From NCBI GenBank assembly GCA_023213395.1, contig CM041465.1:147443741-147507740 (forward strand): a stretch of DNA of 64,000 bases, read 5' to 3'. This DNA comes from Cycas panzhihuaensis (taxonomy: Eukaryota > Cycadophyta). Position 1 is the stretch's first letter. Each line of letters starts with the position of its first letter. The translations under genes and the position numbers were made by a program. Shown here one piece after another: positions 1-9,916 of the stretch. The notes beneath the pieces were generated by a model. That model was not told the origin of the DNA and searched no databases. It saw only the letters and a program-made list of their open reading frames with translations.

Positions 1-1841
1 TTGAATTGATTTTTGACCTTAAAAGTTGATAGATAACTTCATCAATAAGGGTCATGTGACTAGTCATTTCAAAGGCATCAAAACAAGCTTTCCAACTTAT
101 TTGACGAAATTGAAATCTGATACTATATGTGAAAGTTATAGTAGAAATAGTACTAGTGGGTAGAAAAGAACTAGCATTGAACCAAAAAATTGGCTTTAAC
201 TCTTTTTGTGTTTAGCATTTGGTTATCTAAAAAATGCATATGATCGAGTGGTAACAGGTTTGGGCAAACTTGAAATCAAATTCAATCGTATTAAATTAAC
301 ATTGAACTTTAGAAAAGAAAGAAAATGCCTTAAAAACATTTATCTTTTTAGAGTTCTTCAACACACGTGTCTTTGTGTCATGAAATTCATCTAAGTCTTT
401 GCATATTTGTGTTTGCGACCGATTTGGGTATCTATTTTTGTCCATCACAACTCTTCTACTTCTTCTATTCATGTCGTTTGACATTCTTCATAAGTTTTAA
501 CACATCTCATGGCCCCTCATAGGTTTATCATTTCACTATTGAATGGTGGTGCCCTTTATTCTTCACAGCATGCAATACATCTCTCCTTGTTATGGTGGCC
601 CATTGACTACTTTTCACACTACTTGCAACCTCCAAATCTTCAACATCTCTTCTTCAGGTGCCCTTGCTCAGTGTCTCACATTTGATGAACTCCTTCAAAC
701 CCCAAAAACATTTTTAGTCTTCTTACAACACATCTCAACCTTGCCTTAGGTCAATGATGGATTTGGTGGCTTATCTTTGCTTTTCATATCTTATACAACC
801 CTTTTGTGGATGGTCAGCAACATATAATATTTGACTCTTAGTCTCCTTGTGGGTTTCTCCTCAATAACGTCGCCTCTTTGTTTCTTTCTGCCCTACTTGG
901 GCTTCACATCCAACAATATTCATGTTCCAATGTGAGTGAGTTCAAGTTCTTCAAACCCTTTTGGGCTTGTTCTCAACCGTAGATCTCACTTCATGGGTTT
1001 CATTGTGCCTTTAAAATCATTTGGCTCTATAGATGCCTTTTCCTAGGCATGAATTTTTTGAGGTTTCATAGACTTACCAACATTTTTGCACAACTTTCGC
1101 TACTTCAGCTACCATATTCTACCTACAACGTTCAAATTTCTTGGAAGTGCCAACTAAATTTCAATAGCATTCATTCTCAAGAGCATCTCTAAGTCCACTA
1201 TGTGGGCTTCATTTAGCTAGCAATTGCTAACTTCACATCGCCATAAGAAGGTGATAAGGCCTACATCGACAATCTTCTCATACAAACTAGTAGCACTCAC
1301 TTCCCAACTGATGTGGGTACTCCACTTTAAACAATAGGTCATCATGACCTTATTATGCCCATATGAACTTTCTCTACACCACCTGAGAATCAATCCAATT
1401 ATCAGTCTTATATCCCTCCGATCGAAAAAAATAAAATAAAATACTAAAATATAATTGAGTATGTGGACCAAACTTTAAAATCCCTGTGTGCTTAATATAG
1501 GTGCACCACATGCATAAATATAGTCCACTAAATCACTTCCAAAAGCAATCTCACTATAAATTTGAGATCTTGGCTTCATAATTCACGTAATCCTTACCCG
1601 TTTCCCATATTAGGCATAAAATCCATAAATAGGTTTTGTTGAAACACCTTTAAGCAAATACAATTAATGTATCTAAAAGATATTTGGCATGCATGATTTC
1701 TTCGGATATAAGAGGACTCTAGCATGGGAACAATGCCCAAGATCTTCATGGCAACAGATCTCTACTTACCTCTATTTATTGCTCTAAAGGAATCCTTAGC
1801 ATCCAACAATCAAACCATGGTCACCAAAGATCATTCCATCA
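1..1841. other. Gene-free AT-rich stretch, probable internal remnant of element I
   Basis: I see no recognisable protein domain here; the open frames are short and have no retroelement motifs. A minus-strand primer-binding site and LTR start directly follow at 1842-1856. By the usual layout this stretch should therefore be the 5' internal (leader or gag) end of a minus-strand LTR element whose other end lies outside the window. That assignment is inference from position only. Confidence 0.35.
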
Positions 1842-1853
1842 ACTCTAATACCA
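1842..1853 (-). promoter_or_regulatory. Primer-binding site of element I (initiator-Met tRNA type, decayed)
   Basis: On the minus strand this reads TGGTATTAGAGT, ten of twelve matches to the plant initiator-Met tRNA primer site TGGTATCAGAGC. It lies two bases from a TG that opens an LTR at 1856. Position and orientation fit a minus-strand LTR element with its internal region to the left. Confidence 0.6.
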
Positions 1854-1855
1854 AA

Positions 1856-1882
1856 TGTTGGGAATAAAGGGTGCTCTGATAT
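1856..1882 (-). mobile_element. Element I 5' LTR, left piece (split by element II)
   Basis: The LTR opens TGTTGGGAATAAAGGG next to the primer site at 1842. It is cut at 1882 by element II and should resume at 16315, because the five bases GATAT at 1878-1882 are repeated at 16310-16314 as the target duplication of element II. Only 27 bp are on this side. Confidence 0.55.
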
Positions 1883-2249
1883 TGTAGGAATGAGTGCATA
1901 GGAGTAGGAGACATGTCATAAAGCACATGTGAAAAGTGCACAAGAAATGACAATACGAGAAATGACTCACAACTCTCCAAATCTCATTAAGAGAATATGC
2001 AAGGTACAAATACATATTTATAACTTTACACTAAGTCTAAATGTAGGAGGTGGTTCAACAACTCCCATTATTTTTGGTGTGTTCAAACTACCTCATTAAT
2101 AGTTGAGCATCTTTGACTTCTAGAACCTTTGACTAAGAATCTTCTCTCACTAGAATATTCTCATCAAGAATATTCTATGTGAGCAATTATTCTAATGAAA
2201 TGAAATGAACTTAAATGGACATGTAATAGGAATGTACATTATTCCAACA
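1883..2249 (-). repeat. Element II left (3') LTR
   Basis: This 367-bp LTR aligns by eye with 5416-5544 plus 16072-16309: shared start TGTAGGAATGAG, shared AAGTGCACAAGAAATGACAA, shared end ATTCCAACA. Small substitutions separate the copies. A purine-rich stretch on the minus strand just inside it (2250-2258, complement GGGAAGG) could be the polypurine tract. Confidence 0.85.
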
Positions 2250-2586
2250 CCTTCCCATAATGTTAAGTTCATTTCCTTACATAAATATCAGTGTCCTAAG
2301 TCTCTCAAAATTTCTTACAACTTAAAGTCTAAGTGAGAATACAACTTGAGGGACAATACATCAACTTAACTATGCCGTGCTTTATATGCTGTCGAATAGA
2401 ATGATGGTGATCTTCCACAAGCTTGACTCTGTCATGGAATCCCAATTCTTCGATAGTTGGAAGGCATTTTGTTGTAGTAGAACAACTGAAGAAGTCAAAA
2501 GAAATCAATTAAGTCCAAAATGGCTTTTCAAATGCTATGACTATTGCTTTGCATACCGTCTTGGTGGAATAAGCTATCCACATCAA

Positions 2587-2834
2587 GAGATCAACAAGAA
2601 TAAGGTGCTATACATATCCTATCGTTGATTTGGCCTTTAACTGCTACAAGAGATCAACCAGAATCAAGTGGTCAAATGCACATCCTGTCGTTGATTTAGA
2701 TCAACCAAAACTAAGTGTCATCCACATCTTATCGTTGAATTGACTCAACCAGAACTAAGTGGTTAATGCACATCCTGTCGTTGATTATGATCAACCAGAA
2801 CTAAGTGTCATCCACATCATGTCGTTGATTTACC
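2587..2834. repeat. Short tandem array, about five copies of a 45-60 bp unit
   Basis: Each copy contains ATCAACCAGAACTAAGTG, then CACATCCTGTCGTTGATT or close variants. Copies start near 2587, 2650, 2701, 2745 and 2790. The array sits inside element II and has no coding sense I can see. Unit length varies, so it is an old, drifting minisatellite. Confidence 0.8.
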
Positions 2835-3689
2835 TTTGCAGTTGCCTTTACAAAGCTCCCAAAGAGGATTTCATCATCCTCTTGCAGTACATACTAGTTG
2901 TGATTATCAATGCGTGAATATCACGCTCATTATCCTGCTTCTCCAAATATCATAATCTTGGTATGCAATATCGTGCTTGATTTTATGCACTATTGTCATT
3001 TTCCAAGACATTGTTGCTTCATAGAATTGTTAGGTGTTTTTCATTAACACCACAACACTGCTATATCATCGCCATAACACAATAAGCTACAATAAGCTAC
3101 CCAACTCACAAATGAAAGAGTTTGCGGTAGACAAAGGTATGATAAGTATTATGCAGGTTGATAAGAGTTATATACTCTATAATTCAACAACACAAGTCAC
3201 TCGTCTCCTTCAGTTTGAGACTAGATATTTTTTAAGAGTAAGCAAGTATCAAGACTTTGATAAAATATTAAGAGTCATTTTGCATCATATGCAAGCAAAT
3301 AAAGATGAGCAATCTACTCATCAATTACTAGCAAATTGATGAATGCTAGTGTTCTAGGTTCCAATTCTGCCACGTCATGTCGTGTCATGTCGTATGACAC
3401 CATGTTGTGATATATTGTGCTGCACCATGTTGTCTTTAATTGGATATGATTAGGCTTCCTGTCTTCTCCTTCAACAACTCCCATAGGTCTTTGTAAGACT
3501 GGAAAGTGTTAGATTACATAGAACTTACATTTTGCTTTAGTGAATCTAGCAAATTTTAGCTAGTAATTCACAGATATTTTATAAAGTCTGTAATTAAGAA
3601 AAGTAAGGAGAATTAGTGTTTAAATCACTGCAAGTGTGAGTGTTATATCACTCAGTGACCACAAGGCGAATTACACTTAAAAGAGTACA

Positions 3690-4600
3690 AATAAAAAGGT
3701 TTAAAACACCTTTAACATACATCATTAAAGAGGAAGAAGTACATTAAAAGATCCTCTTAAAGTGCTTTAAAAGATGACTAAGTACTTTAAAAGCTCCCCT
3801 TACAAATTCATCTCAAGTACATTGAAAAATCCTCTTCAAATAGAGTCAAAGATATACTCTAATGAGGATTGAGTATATAAGAAAAAACCTTGAAGTACTC
3901 TTACATTGAAGCCAATAAAATACCTTTTTAAAAGAAGACAAACTCCTTAAGGTATTATGCCCTTGAAAGAAGACAAAATAAAGCTTGATAGCTTAATGTC
4001 TTCATGAGGTATCACATCCTTTTATACCACTAAGGATAAAGTACATTGAAAACCTCTTTAAAATACTCTTTGAATGTCGCCTTAAAAACATATAAAGAAG
4101 ATAAAATGTTTAAAAATCTTCTTGAAATATGCTTTTAAAATAGAGCCAAGGTGTACTTTTAAAAACAGGACAAATTATATGACAAAAGACCTCTTAAGTA
4201 CCCTTTACATGTCGCCAAAAAATGCTCCTTTAAAAGGAAGAGGATGAACTGCTTTAATAATCCCCTTAAAACATCTTTATGCCACCAATAACATCTCCTT
4301 TAAAGAGGATAAATTACATTAAGATCCTCTTATATACCACTAATAATGTATCTTTAAAGAAGAGGATAAAGTGTATTTAAAATCCTCTTAAGGTACTTGT
4401 TATGCTGCCAAAAAATGATCTTTTGTGCCACCAATAGATACTTTTAAAGAGGATTAAGCACTTTAATACAATCCTCTTAAAGTATCCTTATGTCGCCAAA
4501 AAATATCCCTTAAAAAAAGGATAAAATACATATCAAAAAAGTTCCCTTGAAGTGCCCTTTTTATGTTGCCAAAGGATATACCTTAATGAATGATTAATGT
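3690..4600. repeat. Degenerate AT-rich repeat tract in element II
   Basis: The words AAGAGGATAAA, TCCTCTTAAAGTAC, GCCACCAATAA and GCCAAAAAATG recur many times at irregular spacing across about 900 bp. They look like a heavily diverged tandem array with a unit near 60-75 bp that includes short inverted pairs (TTTAAAGAGGA and TCCTCTTTAAA). No open frame of interest lies in it. Exact period and copy number need a self dot-plot. Confidence 0.6.
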
Positions 4601-4699
4601 TAAAGATTTATAAAACTTTAAACATTAAAAGTAACTCATTATCAAAAGAGGTATATTCTTTTGAATATACTTAAATTTATAATGTAATGTTTCAACACA

Positions 4700-5065
4700 T
4701 TACAAAATCCTCCAAATAAATATTAAACCGAGTCGAATTCGACTCGCAACGGCTCTAGCGACTAATTCAACAGCGGCGACGTTTAGCTCGTTCCATGACT
4801 GTGGCGGTGGTGGCTGGACAGCGAGGCGCAGGACATCTAGCGGCAGGGCTTCGAACGACGGTTCCTCTGACTTCTGGCGGCTCCATCTGGCAGTCTGGAC
4901 AGGCTCCCCTTGGCAGTTGGTTATCAATGAATAGAGGGAAAACAGAAGGGCGTCTAGTTGTAGACCATGCAGTGGCGGCTGAGTGAACAGAGCCGACTCA
5001 ACTGGCAGCTTCCTTACGTTGCGTGTAGGTAGCTCTGTGTACAATGAGGGTGGCAGCAGCTCCAT
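4700..5065 (-). CDS. Unrecognised 121-codon ORF in the GC-rich leader of element II
   Basis: I do not recognise this protein. It starts MELLPPSLYTELPTR, is rich in Leu, Pro and Ala, and has no zinc knuckle, protease or RT motif. It lies about 340 bp downstream of the primer site of element II on the same strand, where gag would normally sit. The surrounding block (about 4730-5180) is much richer in G and C, with more CpG, than the AT-rich sequence on either side. The ORF could be a captured host fragment, a relic of a gag leader, or simply a chance frame in GC-rich DNA. Translation is not shown by anything else in the sequence. Confidence 0.3.
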   Translation of the reverse strand: MELLPPSLYTELPTRNVRKLPVESALFTQPPLHGLQLDALLFSLYSLITNCQGEPVQTARWSRQKSEEPSFEALPLDVLRLAVQPPPPQSWNELNVAAVELVARAVASRIRLGLIFIWRIL

Positions 5066-5403
5066 GTGATAACTGAGAACAGCGGTTCTGATGACCAGTA
5101 AAGAGCTAACTCCCCATAGACGGACGAGCTTTCATAGCCCAATGGGAGATGCCAGTTGTTGCCTTGGACGGTAGGTTTTCTCCTCAAAGAGCAGCAGCTA
5201 AACAGTCACACAAAAAAAGCAGCAATCTTTGAACATTATGAATGGCTGAGTCACTCTTCTATTCACAAATGTATTCTGAGTTAACTAGTCACTAAAGATA
5301 GTATTTAGCACAGAATACAAATAAATATAAGTTTAAGGGAAGGACAAGCTTCTTAATACAGAACCTAGTACAAACATGCAGAAATCAAATGTCAAGAACC
5401 TAA

Positions 5404-5415
5404 GCTCTGATACCA
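5404..5415 (-). promoter_or_regulatory. Perfect initiator-Met tRNA primer-binding site of element II
   Basis: The minus strand reads TGGTATCAGAGC exactly, directly abutting the LTR that starts at 5416. This is where initiator-Met tRNA would prime minus-strand DNA synthesis. It fixes the orientation of element II and identifies the split LTR on its right as the 5' LTR. Confidence 0.9.
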
Positions 5416-5544
5416 TGTAGGAATGAGTGGATAGGAGTAGGAGACATGTCATAAAGCGCATGTGAAAAGTGCACAAGAAATGACAATACGACAAATGACT
5501 CGCAACTCTCCAAATCTCATTAAGAAAATATGCAAGGTACAAAT
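5416..5544 (-). repeat. Element II right (5') LTR, piece before element III
   Basis: This piece matches 1883-2011 of the left LTR. It stops at CAAAT (5540-5544), the target duplication made by element III. The LTR resumes after the second CAAAT, at 16072. Confidence 0.85.
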
Positions 5545-6429
5545 TGTTGACTTATAGATTTCACACCCCTTATGAGATCAATACACTTGTCAAGGTTACA
5601 CAGGTTATAGTCTGGTTTAGGACACAGTCAACATCATCATCCACATAGTTCACATAGATTTATTAACATTTCCACATGATTACAACACAATGGCACATAG
5701 CAGTACAAAGATCAACACATATTCCACATTCAATCTTTGCAAACACAGAGAATCCAGAATTTCCATGCAACTCTTATTTTATTAAGCAATAAGTTCTTTT
5801 ACACAAGGTGCTGGAATGCATTCCCTATGCATTCCAGCCTCATACATTCACTCTGTCACATGCGTACCCAGGAGGTACCCATCAAAATACACGGCTTAGG
5901 TTGTTGTCATACGTACTGGTCTCCATACCAATGCGTACTGGAATACTTGGCTCTCACCCTTGAGAGTATACCATAGGATTGAATCACTTGGCTCTCACCC
6001 TAACCGAATGGTCCTTAGGAAGCTTCATAAATATGCTCCTTTGGTGTCCTTTGGCTGAAGGGTTATGACTGTCTATCATAACCATAACTTTTCAGTCAAG
6101 CGTACCTCTTCCTAACCATTGGTTAATTTTCTTAATTGACTATCTTATCTCAGTGCATGCGTGCATGCGTGCGTGCGACATCATCCTAGGCTTCCTTCTG
6201 TCTAGTCTTCTCGTGCGTACCATTTATGTTTGCTTGCATTCTGCCTAGAGGTACGTATCTATGTTGCGTACCTTTACCAAGTACGCACCTGTCATACGTA
6301 CCCAGAATGATGAACTCTTCACTTCTTGCTACATGCGTACCTTCGTATGGTCCGTACCTGCACAATCCAAGGATACCCAGTCTCTCTCTGGTCTGCCCAT
6401 AGTCCAGCCTGTCACAATATGCTCCAACA
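5545..6429 (-). repeat. Element III left (3') LTR, rich in GTAC motifs
   Basis: This LTR matches 15194-16066 over its length with scattered substitutions and small indels. Between about 5855 and 6360 it holds roughly a dozen GTAC sites, mostly as TGCGTACC or GTACGCA, far more than expected by chance. A long purine tract is not obvious at the junction; the inner side reads on the minus strand as GACCCGGGATAGA. Confidence 0.9.
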
Positions 6430-6512
6430 TCTATCCCGGGTCAACATGAAGGGTTTGAGCATCCTTGTTCAACAAAATTTCAAAATTCGAGGTTTTCCTC
6501 CTCCTCCCCTTC

Positions 6513-7076
6513 TCAAGGCTGCTCCTGTGGCCGCTGTCCTGTAGCCAGAATTTCTTCATTAATTTGGGTTAGTGTGGCAATTATTGCATCTTTTTCTTTA
6601 AGTTTTTCCTTAAGGGCTGCTATTTCTGCTTTGTATGCTTCCTCCATTTCCATAATTAACTGGATGATTTGACTTGATTTATTATCCAGTGGGGGTGGTG
6701 CTGATGTCTCTTCCGTTTCCATTACGGGCGGAAAGTCTTCCCATTCTTCCAAAGAATGTTCTACTTCTTCTGCTTCTATTGGTTCTTCCTCATCCTTCTT
6801 TCTTTTGCTACTCTTCCTTATGGTTTGCTTAGCCCAATGAGGAATGGGTGTCCCAAGGGTTTGTTGTAACCATTTGAGAACTTTATTCATTTGCTTTTGG
6901 ACCCTCTTTTTTAATTCCTGATTTTGTGTCGTATCCGAAAATTCAGTCACCCACCTTTTAATTAAGGGTTCCTTTGGAGAAGTAGTTGTTTTTATCAATT
7001 GTACATTTGGACATTGATAAAACAGAATAGCTAACAACAATGAAGGATGACGAAAAGGATAAATCATTATCTCCAC
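6513..7076 (-). pseudogene. Element III post-integrase ORF, C-terminal part (coiled coil)
   Basis: The frame gives 187 residues. The start (LLLAILFYQCPNVQ) resembles the end of the domain often found in ORFs of Athila/Tat-type plant elements (putative plant transposon protein family). A basic KSSKRKKDEEE segment follows, then an acidic stretch and a clear heptad-like coiled coil near the C-terminus (MEEAYKAEIAALKEKLKEKD). It overlaps the upstream ORF (7067-7471) by a few bases in another frame, so the two were probably one protein broken by a frameshift. The role is unknown. It ends only 84 bp before the 3' LTR. Confidence 0.5.
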
Positions 7077-7471
7077 GAATCTCTGCGCATGTTGTTATGC
7101 GCGAGAATTGACCAATCCATTTTCTCTCCATCCTGAATCTTTAGTAGTATTGGCATCATTCCCCCTGGAATATATGTGTATTTCCTCTTTGATAAAAACC
7201 TGGAATTAACGACTTTTGCTATCCACTGCAATCGGATATCTTTTATGTCTGCCACACGGATTTCTCTTGAAGTCAGTTGTGTATTTTCTTGGCAGAATTC
7301 TTTTAACCATAGCTCACGGTCCACTTCCGATCGCTTGGTTGCCGCGGGTACTTCCCCTTCGTTGGGAAGTCCTGTTATCAAATGCACAATCTCTGCATCT
7401 AACTTAATTTTGCTCATATCCTTTTTTAATTGTGCTAAGATGCTTTCCATAATTTCTGGGTCATAATACAT
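7067..7471 (-). pseudogene. Element III post-integrase ORF, N-terminal part (plant transposon-associated domain)
   Basis: The 134-residue frame contains RLQWIAKVVNSRFLSKRKY and then a segment MPILLKIQDGEKMDWSILA. This order of a WxxxVxxxFL block and an LLxxIxxGxxxDWxxI block is like the family of putative plant transposon proteins seen in Athila/Tat ORFs. Similar coding sense (QTAWGEYIYCNPMYYDP) continues upstream of the first Met, so the true start is further out, toward 7600. The family assignment is from memory of the pattern and needs a profile search. Confidence 0.45.
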
Positions 7472-7948
7472 GGGGTTACAATATATGTACTCTCCCCAAG
7501 CAGTTTGCTTGATCTTGGTCTGAATTGAGAAGGTAAAGCTTCGAGGTCTTTCCTTAATTTAGATAGAAAAGTCTCCTGACAACCTATTGTCCTCATGATG
7601 GCTATGGGATTCCAAAGAGAAAACTGAAATAACTTGGAATTATAGATACGAACCCTACATGCGTACCTTTGCTGGTATTGTCACTGTTTTCTGGAATTAT
7701 AGCTGCTGATTTGAAGCTGGATTTCATCCTTCTGTCTCCCTGGATCGCAAGGGTTTCCCTCGGCTGCTTGCTGTTGAGAATCCGAGCGGAATGGTCCTTG
7801 ATTTCCTGTTGTGTTTCGCGCAGGAATGCTTGCAGGTACGTAATATATACTTTTGTCTTATTCAACTATTTTCTTCTATGCGTACTTCGGCTACATACTT
7901 TTTCAAGTACGCATAGTGTAAACCGATTAACTTGTCCACTTTTTAACT

Positions 7949-8188
7949 GTGTGTACCCCGCAGCGTACTTTTCTGGTATGTATAATGTATTTTGGCCTAT
8001 TTTACACAGTGTGTACCAGATAGCGTACTTTTCTCGGTATGCAAAGTGTATTTTGCCTTATTTTATACAGTGCGTACCAGATAGCATACTTTTCTATATG
8101 TATAATGTATTTTGACTTGTTTTACACAGTGCATACCTAGTAACATACTTTTCCTGGTACGTATAGTGTATTTTGTTGGTATGTATGT
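7949..8188. repeat. 60-bp tandem array with GCGTAC motifs in element III
   Basis: Four copies begin GTGTGTACC, GTGTGTACC, GTGCGTACC and GTGCATACC at 7949, 8009, 8070 and 8129, so the period is 59-61 bp. Each contains a TAGCGTACTTTTCT-like core and a GTATTTTGxCxTxTTTTACACA tail. The array is in non-coding sequence between integrase and the post-integrase ORFs. The GTAC words link it to the LTRs of the same element. Confidence 0.85.
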
Positions 8189-8463
8189 GAAAAAATCAGA
8201 TTTTTTGATAGAATTTTTTTCTTATTGCTTATGTATATGGTATGAGTTACAATTGTTTTTCCTTGTTTTTTTAATTTTTCTTTTTGTATTTTTGTTTCCA
8301 TACTGAACTAGATCACATTCTGGTATCAAGGCAATTCGATTTGCCTCAACTTCATGCAACACGCTATGGTACAACCAGTTGATCCGGCTGGTAAGCTAGT
8401 CTATTGGATGTACGGTTTCAACCGGATACCATTCACTTGAGTTGGTGGCAATGGCCCATCAAT

Positions 8464-9375
8464 TTACCGTAGTTGCACTGATCCATTCTCGAAGATTTTC
8501 TTTGCGATGTAAGGTCCTAACCATCGCATCTTGAGTTTGCTGGGGTGCATTTTGAACTTACTGTCGTAGAGCAACACTTGGTCACCTTCTTTAAATTGAG
8601 GTTTGCGTAAATGTCGATCATGCCACGCTTTTTGTTGTTTGTTTTCTATACTTTGCAACCATTTTGCCATATATCGTTTCTCTTCTAATCGCACCAATTC
8701 TTCCAATCGTTGTCGTAAGGATTGAAAGTCGTCTAATCGACACTGCATGGCGGTTCTTAGGCTTAGTATCTCAAACTTTGTCGGAAGAATGGCCTTTGTT
8801 CCGTAGACGAGCTGGAATGGAGTCTGTCCAGTTGACCTTTTATAAGTTGTTCTAAATGCCCATAACACGGATGGCAGTTTCTTGGCCCAATCAGATCTGC
8901 CAACGTCACATATTTTTCTTAAGCAGTTTTCAATTATTTTGTTTGAACTTTCTACTTGCCCATTTGCCCTTGGGTAGTATGGTCTAGACTTCCGATGGCT
9001 TATCATAAAGGCCGATGTCAATATCTCTATAGTTTGATTCAGAAAATGGGCACCTTGGTCACTCACAATCTCCAGAGGGCATCCAAAACGTGTAATAACC
9101 ATTTCGTATAGCAATCGGGCCGTACTTTCCACATCTGCTTTTCTTAAGGCTCTTGCTTCTACCCACTTAGTCATGTAATCCGTTGCCACTAGGATATATC
9201 GAGCTTTAGATTGTCGGGCGGTTGGTTTAATTGGTCCAACGAAGTCGAGTCCCCATTTCTCGAATGGTGCCAGAGGTAGAATGGGATGTAGGGGTTGGAA
9301 ATCTTGCCGATTAGGTTTCCCAACCCATTGACAATAGTCGCAGGGTTGAATCCATCTTCTTACGTCTTCGAACAT
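8464..9375 (-). pseudogene. Element III integrase (core and C-terminal domain)
   Basis: The 303-residue frame has CDYCQW of the zinc-binding end, then the DDE core: Asp in GLDFVGPIKP, Asp in IVSDQGAHF and Glu in GQVESSNKI, with the usual SRPYYPRANGQ ahead of it. A GPY/F-type C-terminal module follows (LRMRWLGPYIAKKIFENGSVQLR). There is no chromodomain. The frame stops right after VQLR, earlier than is usual. The histidines of the zinc finger (GVAGGHMGK) are in the preceding frame (9385-9879), split off by a stop just after MSGF. Integrase inserts the cDNA into the genome; this copy is interrupted but keeps the triad. Confidence 0.85.
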
Positions 9376-9384
9376 GGATGCCCA

Positions 9385-9879
9385 CTAGAATCCGGACATC
9401 AAGATTTTCCTCCATGTGGCTAATTTACCCATGTGTCCACCCGCTACCCCTTCATGTGCTTGGGACATAATCTGGCTAGTCTCGTGTGGCCGGACGCATC
9501 GCCGCAACACTTCATCTGGTCCCAGTTTATATAATTCTTCGTTTATTAATTGATACGGTTCTGCTTTTCTGACAAAATTCCGCCATTCCGTACGGTCCAA
9601 TTCTATCGGCACTTCCCCAGTCACTAAGTACTCTGGTATTCCCTTATACCAGTCCGTTGGAACTGCCTCTACGCTGAACAATGCTGCATCTGTTGTATTC
9701 CCTTTCCCAGGTTTCACGATGGTTTTAAAAGAAAACTCCTGAAATAGCAGTAGCCATCTACTGATTTGCCCTCTCATTATTGGTTTGTTTACCAGATACA
9801 TCAATGCTTGATGGTCCACAAAGAACAAGAATGGATTTGCTACTAAATAGTGTCGAAACTTCTGCAATGCATACACCAT
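9385..9879 (-). pseudogene. Element III RNase H and start of integrase zinc finger
   Basis: The frame runs from the RNase H region (KFRHYLVANPFLFFVDHQAL, where DHQAL is a conserved Asp-containing motif) through ISRWLLLFQEF and GKGNTTDAAL (normally GKxNxxADAL) to GVAGGHMGKLATW of the integrase zinc finger. RNase H removes the RNA strand during reverse transcription. The frame is separated from RT by a break near 9880-9917. Loss of the usual ADALS motif (here TDAALF) is a further sign of decay. Confidence 0.75.
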
Positions 9880-9916
9880 CCCGAGCGCTTCTCTTTACAT
9901 GCGTGGTATAATTACA

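Noticed and set aside
206-394. Open frame of 62 codons near the left edge
   Set aside because: No motif, no conserved start context, and other frames of similar length occur on both strands; chance frame in AT-rich DNA.
7669-8115. Plus-strand 148-codon frame rich in Phe, Tyr and Cys across the 60-bp array
   Set aside because: It is produced by the tandem repeat itself (period close to a multiple of three) and runs opposite to the element; no signal of a real protein.
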